From Prinsepia uniflora (lineage: Eukaryota > Streptophyta > Magnoliopsida > Rosales > Rosaceae): DNA of 64,000 bases. The DNA is taken from NCBI GenBank assembly GCA_032719365.1, contig CM064871.1:33887566-33951565 (forward strand), written 5' to 3'. Positions 11,324 through 22,101 of this stretch are shown here, piece by piece; the stretch's first letter is position 1; the number at the start of each line of letters is the position of its first letter. The notes beneath the pieces were generated by a model that had not been told where the DNA came from, ran no database searches, and saw nothing but the letters and a program-made list of their open reading frames with translations. Both the position numbers and the translations under genes were made by a program.

Positions 11324-11861
11324 TGTAAGACTCGTGTCTTGGAATGGTGAACGATCCCACATTCCTGCGAGGGGAATGGTCTGGGAGAGGGTTGGTGGCG
11401 TGCCTTAAAGATGTAGGCACACACCTATCTAGCGTGAGGCCTTCTGGGTGCTCACTGGCTTTGGATTCCTAGGGAACTCCAAAGTTAAGCGAGTGGAGGC
11501 TGTTGCAATCCCATGATGGGTGACCCACTGGAAAGTTGCACCGCGAGCTCCTGAAAACAAAACCCTGCAGTTGTGATGGTGCGCCCTGCCCAGAGGGGAC
11601 AATATCCTGTTAGGTAGAGTGGGTCGTTGCGCAACTCTGTTTTAAACGGGGCCTTTTTGGAGCTCAGTGGATTTGGGTTCAGTTGGAACTCCAAAGTTAA
11701 ACGATTTGAGGTTGGTGTAATTCCATGATGGGTGACCCCCTGGGAAGTTGCACCGTGAGCTCCCGAAAACAAAACCATGAGGGCAAGGGCAAGGAGGCCC
11801 AAAGCGGACAATATCGTGCTAAATGAGTTGGGTCCTAACCGAGGAGGGTTGGGTCCTAACA
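11324..11861 (+). mobile_element. TRIM 3' LTR
   Basis: This 538-bp LTR begins TGTAAGACTCGTGTC and ends GGGTCCTAACA, followed by the ATTGG target duplicate. It carries two 5S-like segments at 11473-11550 and 11684-11760, each with the box A core AAAGTTAA and the box C core GGGTGACC. Confidence 0.88.
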
Positions 11862-12240
11862 ATTGGGACCTTCCGTTCGATCTTATGTGTGATACTTCAG
11901 ATTTCACGATAGTTCTGTATTGGGACAGTGACGCGAAAAAATTTCTCATGTCATATACTATGCAAGCCACACCCTTAATGATGCCCAATTGAAATATTCT
12001 ACTAGTGAAAAGGAGCTTCTTTATGTCATCTTTTCCCTGGAAACATTTCGGAGTTACTTGATTCAAAAAAAGGTCATAATCTACACGGATCATGCAACGT
12101 TGAACTACTTGTTGATGAAAAAGAAAGTGAAGTCTAGATTGTTGCGTTGGATGCTTATACTTCAGGAGTTTGACTTGAAAATTCGAGAAAAGAAAGGAAG
12201 CAAGAATTTAGTTGCTGATCATATGAGTCATTTCACCCAT
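11862..12240 (+). pseudogene. Athila RNase H domain (after TRIM insertion)
   Basis: The frame interrupted at 10711 continues here: LPFDLMCDTSD holds the first catalytic aspartate. A frameshift near 11955-11990 separates the next part. TSEKELLYVIF then holds the catalytic glutamate and TDHATLNYL the next aspartate, followed by RLLRWMLILQEFDLKI and the domain end KNLVADHMSH. The normally conserved GAVLGQ segment is garbled (TIVLYWD). The catalytic acidic residues are still visible, but the frameshift and split make it non-functional. Confidence 0.88.
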
Positions 12241-13711
12241 TGCTTGAAGGAAGAAGAGGATCACCTGCCCGTACACGAGACATTCCTCGACGAACAACCT
12301 TTCAGCATTGATGCAATCGATCCATGGTACGCTCATTTAATTAACTTTATTGTAACTAAGAAATTCCCTTTGTTTTTGAACAGGTACCAAAATAATAAGC
12401 TTTCTAAGAAAGCTAGGGATTACATTTGGGACGAGCCATACCTATGGAAACATTTCCCGGATCAAATCATTCGTCGATGCATTCCCGATTGTGACGCATG
12501 TTCTATTCTTGTCATTCTTTTGCGTGGGAGGCCACTTTGGGGCCAAGAAAACAGCGTATAAAGTCCTTCAAAGTGTATTCTGTTGGCCCACACTCTTCAA
12601 GGATTCATATGAATTTGTTCTCACATATGATAGACGCCAAAGGCAAGGTACCATAGGCCCTAGGAATCAAATGCCATTGAACCCGATTTTAGTAGTTGAG
12701 ATCTTTGATATTTGGGGCATTAATTTCATAGGCCCTTTGACTAATTATTTCGGTAATGTTTACAAATTGCTTGCTGTTGATTATGTATCCAAATGGGTTG
12801 AGCTACTTGCCACTAAAACTAATGATGCTAATATTTTTGTGAGTTTCATTCAAAACCATATTCTAGCTTAAGTTTGGTGCACCAAGGGCCATCATAAGTG
12901 ATGGAGGCTCCCACTTTTGCAATCGTTCTTTTGAGGCCTTGATGAGGAAGTATGTTATAAATCACAGAGTATCCACCCCCTACCATCCTCAAACAAGTGG
13001 GCAAGCCGAAGTGTCCAATAGGGAGATCAAAGCGATACTCGAGAAGACAGTTCATCCTAGCCACAATGATTGGTCAACGAGGTTGAATGACGCCCTTTGG
13101 GCTTATAGGAAGGCTTTCAAGACACCTTTAGGTATGTTCTCTTTTCGATTAGTCTTTGGTAAAGGTTATCATTTTCCTGTAGAGCTTGAGCACAAGGCCT
13201 TTTGGGCTGTTAAGCGCATGAACATGGACCTAGACGCTGCTGGAATTCACCGAAAGCTGCAACTAAATGAGCTTGATGAACTTCGCAATGAGGAATATGA
13301 AAGCTCTCGAATTTAAAAGGGAAAGACCAAGGCCTTTTATGACAGGAACACTCAAAGGAAGGTCCTTCAAGTTGGCCAACAAGTCTTGCTCATCAACTCC
13401 CGGCTCAAGTTGTTTCCTGGTAAGTTACATTCTCGTTGGTCTGGTCCATTCATTATCACTAATGTTTTTCCTCATAGAGCCATTGAAATTAACCATCCGG
13501 TTAAGCAAGAACAAATAAAGGTGAATGGCCATAGAATCAAGCCCTACTTTGGGATGTCTCCCACCCCCTTGAGGCCCCCGTGGTCCGCGAGCCTATCCTT
13601 CCATGAGCTGTTGTCCTCGTCTTGCCTCGACATTAAATCAAGCGCACCTAGGAGGCAACCGAGCCCTCGTTTGTTCCCTTTTTCTTATAGACGTTTTTCA
13701 CCTTCTAACTA
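12241..13711 (+). pseudogene. Athila integrase domain
   Basis: This is the integrase portion of the same pol. The zinc-binding end is damaged: GGHFGAKKTAYKVLQ is there, but the usual CxxCDxCQ is now VLTYDRRQ. In the core, the first catalytic Asp is replaced by Asn in GINFIGP (codon 12722-12724). The second Asp (12900-12902, IISDGGSHF) and the Glu 35 residues later in SGQAE (13008-13010) are kept. Frameshifts lie near 12540, 12870 and 13315. The C-terminal part, with SRWSGPFIITNVF and VNGHRIKPY, ends near 13711. The AGGAGGCAACC motif that often follows plant Athila/Tat pol genes is at about 13650. Confidence 0.88.
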
Positions 13712-15462
13712 ATGAATTTATCTTCCTTTTATGCTCAAAACATTGAGGACAATTTTTCATTTAGGTTTAGGGGTATTGGACTTGAGTTTAAGGGTACACA
13801 ATTCAGTTTCTATTTTGATTTACTTGCTGTTTTTTATTTTTTCCTCTTATTTCCTTACTGTTTTTTGTTTTCTTTTTTGAATTATTTGTTTTTTTTTTTT
13901 TTTTGTGATGCTGGTTTTTATGCCTAAACAAGTTAATATGAATGTATAGAACGTGAGAATTGCTTGTGCTTGCTAAGAATCATTTCCATGACCATTGAAC
14001 TCACACTTGCACTTCACAATACCATAATCAAGTGATCAACAACCAAAGCAATTGAATTTGAGCATGCTTAGAAAATTAGTGGAGACTACCATTGTGAGAT
14101 CTTTGAGGTTGGTTTCCTTTCTTTCTGAGTGATATACTTGTTTCTACTCTTAAACACTCATCATTTTGTTCTTAATTGCATGATCTCTTTCTATTTTCAT
14201 TGATGTTTAAAAAACCATATCTATTGGATGCTCTTGATTTGATATGTAATTGTTTATGAGATGTGATATAGGCTATGTGTGTGTTAGCTCCTAAAGTCCT
14301 TTCTTCTCCTCGTCCACATTGCATGCTCCGTAAGCTCTTTGGAAGCCAAACACTTAGTTGTTTTGTTCTTCACCTACAATATGACCTAACCAAGTTTTGA
14401 AATCTTCATTATGAACATACCCTATAATCTAAACTTGTATCAAGGTTGCATCAAATAAGATTCATGGTGAGGAGGAAATATGTTGATGTTTTGTGCTACT
14501 TATACTCATATGATGGAAGTATGTTTGAATGGAAAGTATTATTCGTTTAGTTGTAAATTGAGAAAGTTATTACATGATCTTGGCTTAGCTCATATGAACA
14601 AAAATGTATCAAGTTCATTAGTGAAAAGAAAAGAACAAAATGCAAAAGAAAAAAAAAAGAAGGAAAAAAATTGTGATCAGAAGAAAAAGAAAAGAAAAAT
14701 CAATTAACTTTGAGTTGAGTCAAGTGAGCCAAGTACCTCAATTAGAGCATTGTTGTGAGCTTAAGTACGGTTTCATCTAGTGCTCAAGGTCCAATTCATG
14801 ACTTCTCATGCCTTGATACAGTTTAGGTTCTTTGAATTCCAACTTTCTTTTCTAAACCCAAGAACCAAGCCCCATTACAACCCTTGAATGAAGACCTGTT
14901 GATCTTGCGAATGGTTATGCAAAGGATTAAGGTACGTATCTCTGTTCTTAAACTTCATTTCCTTCATGAGATCATTACTTACATATAAAGTGATGTTCTT
15001 CATTGAAATTCATATGTGATTAACTTGATTGTCTTTACATAAACTAATCACATATGCTTGTTGAGTGAATGTCTTAGGATTCTTGAGCGTATTGAGTGAT
15101 ATCTAGTGAGGATTAGAGTCGAGGTGAAATCTTTCTAGGGTCTTTAGATGACGTTGTTTTCTAGCTTGATCATTTGAGATCTTGGTATAAACACTTCACA
15201 CTTGAGTTCATGGTTATGGCATGTTCCTTGGTTTGTATGAGTTTGTTTTCTATTCTTGATTCTTATTAACTTGTTATTGCTTGATTTCTAGCATTCTTTG
15301 TGTTACGTAAAACGTTTGTGGGTATCATGCTGCTATAACCCTCAGGAGACAAAACTCTTCCTACTAGATAAACCTAGAGGTTTAAATGCTTATCTTAACT
15401 AGATCGAGTCTTTTCTTTTCTATTTTGCTAAGGGACTATCAAAAGATAGGTTTGGGGGTATT
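13712..15462 (+). other. Athila 3' untranslated region
   Basis: This is 1.75 kb between integrase and the 3' LTR, AT-rich with poly-T (13890s) and A/AAG-rich runs (14640-14700). I see no env-like gene; the open frames at 13712-13927 and 14480-14707 are low-complexity. A second polypurine-like site lies near its start (13740-13779). The real tract GATAGGTTTGGGGGTATT ends at 15462. Confidence 0.75.
13740..13779 (+). other. Internal polypurine-like site after pol
   Basis: ACATTGAGGACAAT is followed by TTAGGTTTAGGGGTATTGG, which closely resembles this element's own 3' polypurine tract TAGGTTTGGGGGTATTTGA at 15447-15465. It may be a duplicate plus-strand priming site. Confidence 0.5.
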
Positions 15463-16217
15463 TGATAAGTCACGAACTGAGCATGATTTCAATGATATTT
15501 TTAATCCCTTTTACTTATCTTTTGTTTATAATCATTCAAACAATAGGAGGAAATGATATCTTTTGTGAAGTTTGTGCAAATTGCTTAATTGAGGTTTAAA
15601 TCATATTTTTGCAATAAAATGTGATCATTCCAAGGCTATATCTTCAAGAAATCATCAAGGGCTCACAGAGGATCACATCATCTCCCATTTAAACGTCCAA
15701 GAGCCCCCAAGATCTTAAAAAATTGCAGCTAAGTCCCCAATTCATTCCAAAATTATGATTAAGGTGTTTTATGTGATTACTTGTGCATCAAGTAACCTTT
15801 GGACGAATTTTCCTTTCCTTCTCAATGAGGACTGACATGGATTGACTTGGATAAGAAGAATTAAAGATGTCCTAATTAGAACTTGAAGTTAAATTTGCAA
15901 GAAAGAAGGAAAAGGAAGTTTCATGGAAATCAAGAAACAATCATAACTCACGGCTAGGGTTAATTTACCCTTAGCCGAAATTTGTAACCTCTATCCTTTA
16001 TTTTAAGGATTGTGATCTGATTTGGCAAGATAATAATTCAATTCCTAGTCAAATATGAAGTTAAGAAGTAAATTAAAGAAGGAACAGAAGATTCCTTACT
16101 CATGAAGGATCAAGAACTGCGGAAAACACTAGTCTTTACGGCTAAGGAGTTTTCCTTCCTAGTTTAGGTCTTTGTTTTCCCTTTCGTTTAGGAGGATGCT
16201 AAGGCAGGTGTTAGGGG

Positions 16218-16226
16218 ATATAAATA
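16218..16226 (+). promoter_or_regulatory. TATA box of Athila LTR
   Basis: ATATAAATA lies mid-LTR, where the U3/R border is expected. Confidence 0.5.
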
Positions 16227-16419
16227 TTTGTTTTCTCATTGTTTGAGGATGTCCAATTTACCTCCTAAGGTCCCAAAACTCTGTCGAAATTCATACTCAA
16301 ATTTAACATAAAGTTAGCTGCAATTTATCCTATTTTTCATGCTTTTGGATTCGATTCTTGCATCTTCTTTGTAATGTGAAGCATGGAAAAAGAAGACTTG
16401 TTTGTTCCACTTCTCGCAC

Positions 16420-16645
16420 GAATCATTCATCTTAGTATTTGTGTTTCTCAATCCCTAATCTCTTTATGTTTGTATGTATTCAATTACGATGTTTGTTAAC
16501 ATAGATATGTGTGAGTAGTTTCCTTAAGGATTAGGTATCATTCATCTTAGTACTTGTGTTTCTCAATCCCTAATCTCTTTAAGTTTATATGTATTCAATT
16601 ATGATGAATGTTAACTTAGATATGTGTGAGTAGTTTCCTTAAGGA
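16420..16645 (+). repeat. ~115-bp tandem duplication in Athila LTR
   Basis: The block ATTCATCTTAGTA.TTGTGTTTCTCAATCCCTAATC through GTTTCCTTAAGGATTAGG occurs twice in a row with few differences. Confidence 0.85.
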
Positions 16646-17449
16646 TTAGGGTTTCTTGAAGCCCTAGCCATGTTCGTTCATATTTAGATTTCTGGTTGTT
16701 GATTATGCTTGTTATGTACTCCCGAATTTTTTGGATTGCTACGCTTCATGAAATCAATTTACGCTTATAAGTTTGATCACCTTGTTTGTGTATAATTGTC
16801 GATGTAATTTCTTGACGGATAACCTTGATGTTTGTGTATCACCCTGCAATTTGTAGCACCACATTTAATAGGGGGAATCTTATTGTAATCTAAACTCATG
16901 ACTCCTTAGGATTGCACTTCACTTTTCTAAGGATAGTGCAGTGTCATTAAATCTTCTTCATGTTTCATGCATTATTACGCGCCATAGGTAATAGTTGTTT
17001 AAGGGCGGGCACATCACGCTTAAATATGCAATCTAAGATAAGATAATATGTGTGGGGTGAGCCTTAGTCGGACCCCTACACGAGTACTTAATACAGATAC
17101 ATGTATATTAATCTAATCAACGAAATCTAAGGAGAACTATAATTGGTAAACGTGGATAACATGTCCTAATTCGTCCTAATCATCCAATCAACTCTCTAAT
17201 CAATTTTTCATCATTTTGCACTTTGTTTTCATCATTGAATTTCGTTTTCATCGTCATTAAAAACCCCCAACATTTTTGTGCTTTGACTTAAGTTACTTAA
17301 TTCTAAACTAAGTGGATTCACGGTAAACAAGTCCTCAATGGATCCACCTTTGCAAACCTGCTATACTCGTGATATGATTTTGTGCACTTGCAAAGTATTA
17401 CATTAGGAGTTTATCATTCATACTCTCTTGATTGATAAATCTTCTATCA

Positions 17450-17821
17450 CCTACATGATCTTGTGGTCGTGTTTTTTGAAGGTTGAGTTATTTATCTTTG
17501 TTCCTAAGCAACAATTCCCTCTTCGAATCTTAATTTTAGAAAGTACCTTTATTCATAAAGACGTCAAACTTGATTATCCTCATCTTGTGGTCTGATGAAG
17601 GTTGGTTTTTGTTTTTTGTTCCTATTAGCCCTGTAATGTGTGAATCCTAGCATGTTTAGTGTCTAAGTATTGTTGTGGGTATCATTCTATTAAACCCTTA
17701 GGAGACACAACTTCTCCTACTACGTCAACCTAAGGGTTTAAATGTTTATTTTAAATAGATTGAGTTTTTTTTTTATTCTTGTTTTGATAAAAGACTAGAA
17801 AAAGTTAGGTTTGGGGGTATT
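17450..17821 (+). other. 3' tail of a second Athila copy
   Basis: This stretch matches the end of the Athila 3' UTR upstream (GTGGGTATCAT...CCC..AGGAGACA...GGTTTAAATG, compare 15318-15390). It ends with its own polypurine tract AGGTTTGGGGGTATT at 17806-17821. The first Athila element therefore seems to have inserted into the 3' UTR of this one. Confidence 0.7.
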
Positions 17822-17980
17822 TAATAGGTTGACTATTAAGCATCATTTAGATGAGTTTCCATACCCCTTTTACTTGTCTTTTACTATTAATTATGTGATG
17901 CATTAGGAGAAAATTACATTTCTTATGAGCCTTGTGCAGAATGTTAATGTAGGGTCAAATTCATTGCTTATGCAAAAGGA

Positions 17981-18410
17981 ATGATCCCAATTCGAGCTAA
18001 AATGAAGGAAGGCCCCAACAGAGGTCCAGCGCTAGCACCCTGTCACTATCATGCCACGAAGCCCTCAGCGTACCTGGCATGTGCCTGTACTGTGTACTGG
18101 GCCTTGTGCGTGGCTTGTGTTCTAGCATCAGGCTATGTTCGACTATCGAGTCTCCAAGAGCCTCTTCTAGTCCCTGCCAAGTACCAGCCCAGGACCTTAT
18201 CAAGAACGCCTCCTAATTGTTTATCGAGGACCTACCAAGGGACAGTCCGTGGGCATGCCCATGGTCTTACCCATGATCTTACCAAGAAGGCTAGGAGCCA
18301 GCCATGTGCTGCTCCTAGCGCGCACCCGTGTACATGCCAGTGTGTCCTCAAATCTCCATGTGCGAGTCTGTGTACACTCAACTCCTTTAGCGGTGGGATT
18401 TCTTAAGGAC
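17981..18410 (+). other. GC-rich U3 block without a gene
   Basis: This 430-bp block is clearly richer in G and C than the surrounding Athila LTR. It can be read as a 141-codon frame on the plus strand, but the product is rich in Cys, Ala, Pro and Ser, lacks known motifs, and competing frames are open on both strands. I treat it as diverged LTR U3 sequence or an unrecognised small insertion. Confidence 0.4.
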
Positions 18411-19404
18411 TCCTTTAGTAACAAGGAGTCCTTGACACAGTTTGAGCCTTTTAGCGATAAGGAAAGTTCCAAGCACTTGTTGCTGTGATGACTAAAGAAA
18501 GGCCTCCTATCTTTTAGCAATAAGATTAAGGCACGAGTAGGATTCCTTGTTCCACTAGTATCTAAGAAAGGGTTTTTCCTACGCCTATTTAAATCAAATT
18601 TTTACGATTAATGAGCGTCACCGTTTTTACCTCCTAAGGTCCCAAAGTTCTGTCGAATTATTTTCTCAGTTTTATGTTTAAGTTTGTACGAGGAGCTTGA
18701 AGTGGTGAACTGTAGTATGTTCTTAGTTCCACCTTTTTTCTCTTCGAGCTTTGTTCTTTAAAATTTATTTCATCTTATTAACTACATGCATTCTTCCATT
18801 ATGTTGTTTAATTCAATAATGAGTTTGTAGTTTCTTTAAAGATTGAGGCTGCTTGAAGCCTTAGCCATGCGTTTTTGTACTTAGACTTGTGCTTGATTAT
18901 CTCTATCTTGTGAATTGAATAAGTTTGACTACCGTTCTTAATGAACAATATTTATGCTTGTAAGATTAGCTACCTTATTTTCATTTAGTTGTAGATGACA
19001 TGTTCCAGGTGTGATCATCATATCAATCTAGTAAATATAAGCATCAAGTTAGGAGGTGGACTTCTAATTATAGATTGAAATGATGAAGCCTAGGATTGTT
19101 GTTACACTCTAGGTTAGTGTGGTATCATCAAACCTCTTCATGTGCAAAGCATCATCAAAACGTTGTGATAGACGCTTTTAGAGCATACACCCTACTGGAG
19201 CATACAAAGTGTGAGTGGATAATGTGTTTCTACTGAGCATATGCCCTTCGTTAGGCACGGGCACCTAATTCATGACACTATTAAGATTAGTTAAGGAAGT
19301 CTAAGAAAGATAACAACTGGTTAAGGTAGATAGTAAACTCTGGTTCGACCTTTAAAATCAATCAACCAACCTAGTAATCATAGTTTACTTTAAGTTTTGT
19401 CTTT

Positions 19405-21661
19405 TTTGGGCCCCAGATATTTAATCCCTGCCCAATGGATGAGTGACAAGTGTCACCCATCCACTGGCCCTTAGTTCCCATTCATGCATCTCCCTTTCCC
19501 CGTGCATCGATCATTTTCCTTTCTCCCTAAACAAACTAAACCCGATCTCATCCCACCCCCTTAAACCAATCCAAACCTTCACCCATGACCATGACAGAGG
19601 CCCAGAGGCTGAGAGGAGGAAGTGAGGATGTTGGTGGCCGGCAGGAAGCCAAGCCGTTGTGGACGGCGGCCTTGAACCCGAGATCATACCCGGTTAGACC
19701 CAAAACCCATTTATTTTCGGTTTTTCCATTATGGTTGCTTATGGGTGCTTAGGAAATGTTCAATAGGTTTCTTAGGGAGTTTAAAGAAGGTTTCTATGGG
19801 GGTTGGACGACTATGGAAGCCATGGGAGGAAAATGAAAAATTATGGCCGTGAGGCCCTTTGAACATGGTTAGGTTTTAGGCCGTTTTAATTAGTTTTGTT
19901 GATTTGAATGGATAGAAAATTTGGAAATACGATTAATGGAATTAAAATGGAAGCAAACGGACCAAAAACAAGGAGGGAAAACACCTGGACCGGTCACGGC
20001 AGTCCGGTTTGGTTCGAACCAAGTGGACCGGCCGGTTCACCTGAGAAGAAGGAAACTGTGCAGGGCGCGTGAGGTCCACGCGCAGTCCCTTATAGGGGCG
20101 CGTACGGGGCGTGAGCTGTCCTTTGGGGGTGGTTCCAACATGTAATTTTATCTATTCGATGTAACGAACATTTTGGGACTGGTTTCGTGTCAATCGAACA
20201 TCGTTTCGATAGGTTTCTGGGTGTCCGAAGGTTTAGGATCGAGTTTAAAAATAGTTATAAAATCGGGAAAATTATGGGACTTCAATGAGAGGTTAATGAG
20301 GCTATTAGTAACCCTTTAAATGAATTTGGACAGGTTTGGGAATCCCGGTGGCGACGATTGACCCGGGAGACGATTATGGCACGTGTATCGAGGCGCGGCT
20401 TCGGACGGTCTGTGAGTGGACCTTGATTTCTAAACTGTGATGCATGCATAAATGTATTATATGGTTTATGATTTTGATTATATAATTATGAATTGGATGG
20501 TTGTGAATTATGTGGGGTTTCACGTATTTCGGGTGATTTACGTTCTTACACGTAAATCGAGGTTTTTCGGTTTTACTCTGATTTTTCATTCTTATGGTTT
20601 TGGAAATAGCATGCATGCATGCATAGTAAAACCATTTATCCAATCACATATGTTTAAACAACCATATTTAGGGTCACAGCCCAAGTTCCGTAAATAGAAG
20701 TCACACGGGCTCCTGCCCAAAACCATTTACAGAAAACCCTAACATCATAAAATATGTGGGATCTCAGCCCAAATCCATTTATCATCATAAAACACAATTT
20801 CCCAAACCACTTGAAATCATGTTTATCCATTATATTTCATATCCAAGAACCTGTCACGGTAAAATAAAGCTACGCGCGTGCTAACTGGCGTCTTAAACCC
20901 AAGTCTCTCCAAGGTCCACTCAGGTCAATGTCCGTAGATCAATGACCCTCCCTTGAGGTAACGAACCATGCCCATCCTGAGACTAAGGAACCCAACTGGG
21001 GGGCGACTCCACTCAGTCAGTGCTCCGTGACTACTCCGGCGTCCACCAAGGCCAACGACCCTCCCCGGAGGAGACAATCATATATAAAGGATGGAATATG
21101 AAAAAACTTTTCAAATAATTCTTTAAACCTTTCATGGATTCATGCCCAGCCCTCACTAGCCGTCATGAATCATAAATCCTGTCAAAGGTTCATGCCGGTT
21201 CCCATAAACCGCCATGACCTGTAAAATCCTTTCAAGGGTTCATGCCGGTTCCCATAAACCGTCAAGACCCGTAAAAACCATTTCTAGAGTCCCTGACTCG
21301 AAATCACCATCATAACACATAACTGGGCCCTTGGCCCGAATCCACATACAAACTGGACCTCTGGTCCGAAACGTAAACCAACTGAGCCTCCGGCCCGACG
21401 CCTCGTTAAATCAACTGGACCTCAAGTCCGAGAGTTCGTAAGTCAAATGGGTCTCGTACCCAAGTTTACACGAACTACGTCACGGTCATCGGTCAAAGTC
21501 TGTTTGACCGCCAGAATGAAAAGTCAACGTTTTCCCCACGCCCAGGGGCAAAACAGTCATTTTGCATCGTTCGTCCGATTTCGCCTAACCAATCACCGAT
21601 TAGCCTCACTAATCGTGATTAGTCACTAATCTAATCTAGGAATTTGGGAAGGGTCGTTACA
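19405..21661. mobile_element. Rearranged head-to-head family A LTR
   Basis: The left part (~19405-20605) is family A LTR in plus orientation, from the U3 palindrome region (19437-19462) through the GCGCGTG/CACGCGC hairpin (20065-20083) and CTGTGAGTGGAC (20410s). At 20606-20620 the motif GCATGCATGCATGCA marks a switch. From there to 21661 the sequence is minus-strand LTR: the CATG and GGGCC-type hairpin arrays, then a jump near 21465 to the LTR start, read on minus as TGTAACGACCCTTCC from 21661. About 1.6 kb expected between these last two blocks is absent and corresponds largely to the inverted left part. Confidence 0.75.
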
Positions 21662-21884
21662 TTACTTGTGCATCAATCAATCAAGAAAACAAACCCCCAT
21701 TGTCTTTACTTTTCACCTAAGTCAATTTGTTCTAACTTATTGGAAATTGCTTAAACAATTCCCTATGGGATCGACCTTTTTTTTGCCACTAAATAGTTCA
21801 CACAACTTGTGCACTTGCAAAGTATTACACTTAGAAATTTTATCTTAAATAAGCATTGTGAGGATAAAATACCTATCATGTTTT

Positions 21885-21902
21885 TGGCACAATTGTCGAG
21901 GA
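21885..21902 (+). other. Athila primer binding site (tRNA-Asp type), degenerate
   Basis: TGGCACAATTGTCGAGGA aligns with the Athila site TGGCGCCGTTGCCGGGGA, six bases after the LTR end. Confidence 0.7.
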
Positions 21903-22101
21903 CTTGGCCCTCAATGGTGTCCATCTAGTTTGAAAGGATTGACTTAGTGTTTGGTTTGTTTTCATGTGTCTTGCTTGAATTCAACATACGATTGCGACCT
22001 AGTCTCGAGTTCAGGCTCCACCACACCATTTTGGATTACTTCTATTTTATCCTCTAGGAACGCATCCACTCACAAGAGCCCTCCCAGAGGCTCTCTAGTA
22101 A
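21903..22101 (+). other. Athila leader before gag
   Basis: A short leader (about 200 bp) between primer binding site and gag. It resembles the leader of the minus-strand Athila at 53683-53847. Confidence 0.55.

Larger units (their letters stand above)
10712..11861 (+). mobile_element. Cassandra-type TRIM retrotransposon, complete
   Basis: A 1150-bp terminal-repeat retrotransposon in miniature. Two LTRs of ~540 bp flank only 71 bp that hold a tRNA-Met primer binding site and a polypurine tract, with no coding. The target-site duplication ATTGG is present at 10707-10711 and 11862-11866, and removing the element rejoins the Athila RNase H frame. Each LTR has two 5S rRNA-like segments, the hallmark of Cassandra elements, which carry a Pol III-type 5S promoter and depend on other elements for movement. 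The LTRs differ at roughly one site in ten over the first 100 bases, so the insertion is not recent. Confidence 0.9.
15463..17449 (+). mobile_element. Athila 3' LTR
   Basis: A 1987-bp LTR from TGATAAGTCACGAACTGAGC to GATAAATCTTCTATCA, directly after the polypurine tract. TGATA/TATCA ends are typical of Athila. Its ends match the minus-strand LTR at 53872-56252. A TATA-like ATATAAATA is at 16218-16226. A ~110-bp block around TTCATCTTAGTA.TTGTGTTTCTC is repeated at 16420-16520 and 16530-16640. The matching 5' LTR is absent. Confidence 0.85.
17822..21878 (+). mobile_element. Athila LTR, interrupted by a family A LTR
   Basis: The LTR starts TAATAGGTTGACTATTAAGCATC (TG mutated to TA) after a polypurine tract and ends ATAAAATACCTATCA. 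A primer binding site and gag follow it, so it has a 3' tail on its left and a 5' leader on its right, as an LTR shared by two tandem copies would. It is split at ~19405-21661 by foreign LTR sequence. Its first part has a GC-rich block (17990-18410) that differs from the other Athila LTRs. The block CCTCCTAAGGTCCCAAAG near 18630 is shared with the LTR at 15463. Confidence 0.75.

Noticed and set aside
10864..11760. Possible 5S rRNA genes
   Set aside because: Only the box A to box C part resembles 5S, four times, inside paired LTRs with a primer binding site, polypurine tract and target duplication. No full-length 5S gene is present.
11047..12093. Long minus-strand frames (125 and 202 codons) over the TRIM
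   Set aside because: They are antisense to the TRIM LTRs and Athila RNase H, repeat each other because the LTRs repeat, and have no known motifs.
13712..15462. An env-like gene in the Athila 3' region
   Set aside because: Some Athila elements have one, but no frame here has a signal peptide, membrane segments and adequate length. The 71-codon hydrophobic frame at 13712 is a T-rich low-complexity run.
17981..18406. A 141-codon plus-strand frame
   Set aside because: No recognised domain, competing frames on both strands, location inside an LTR.
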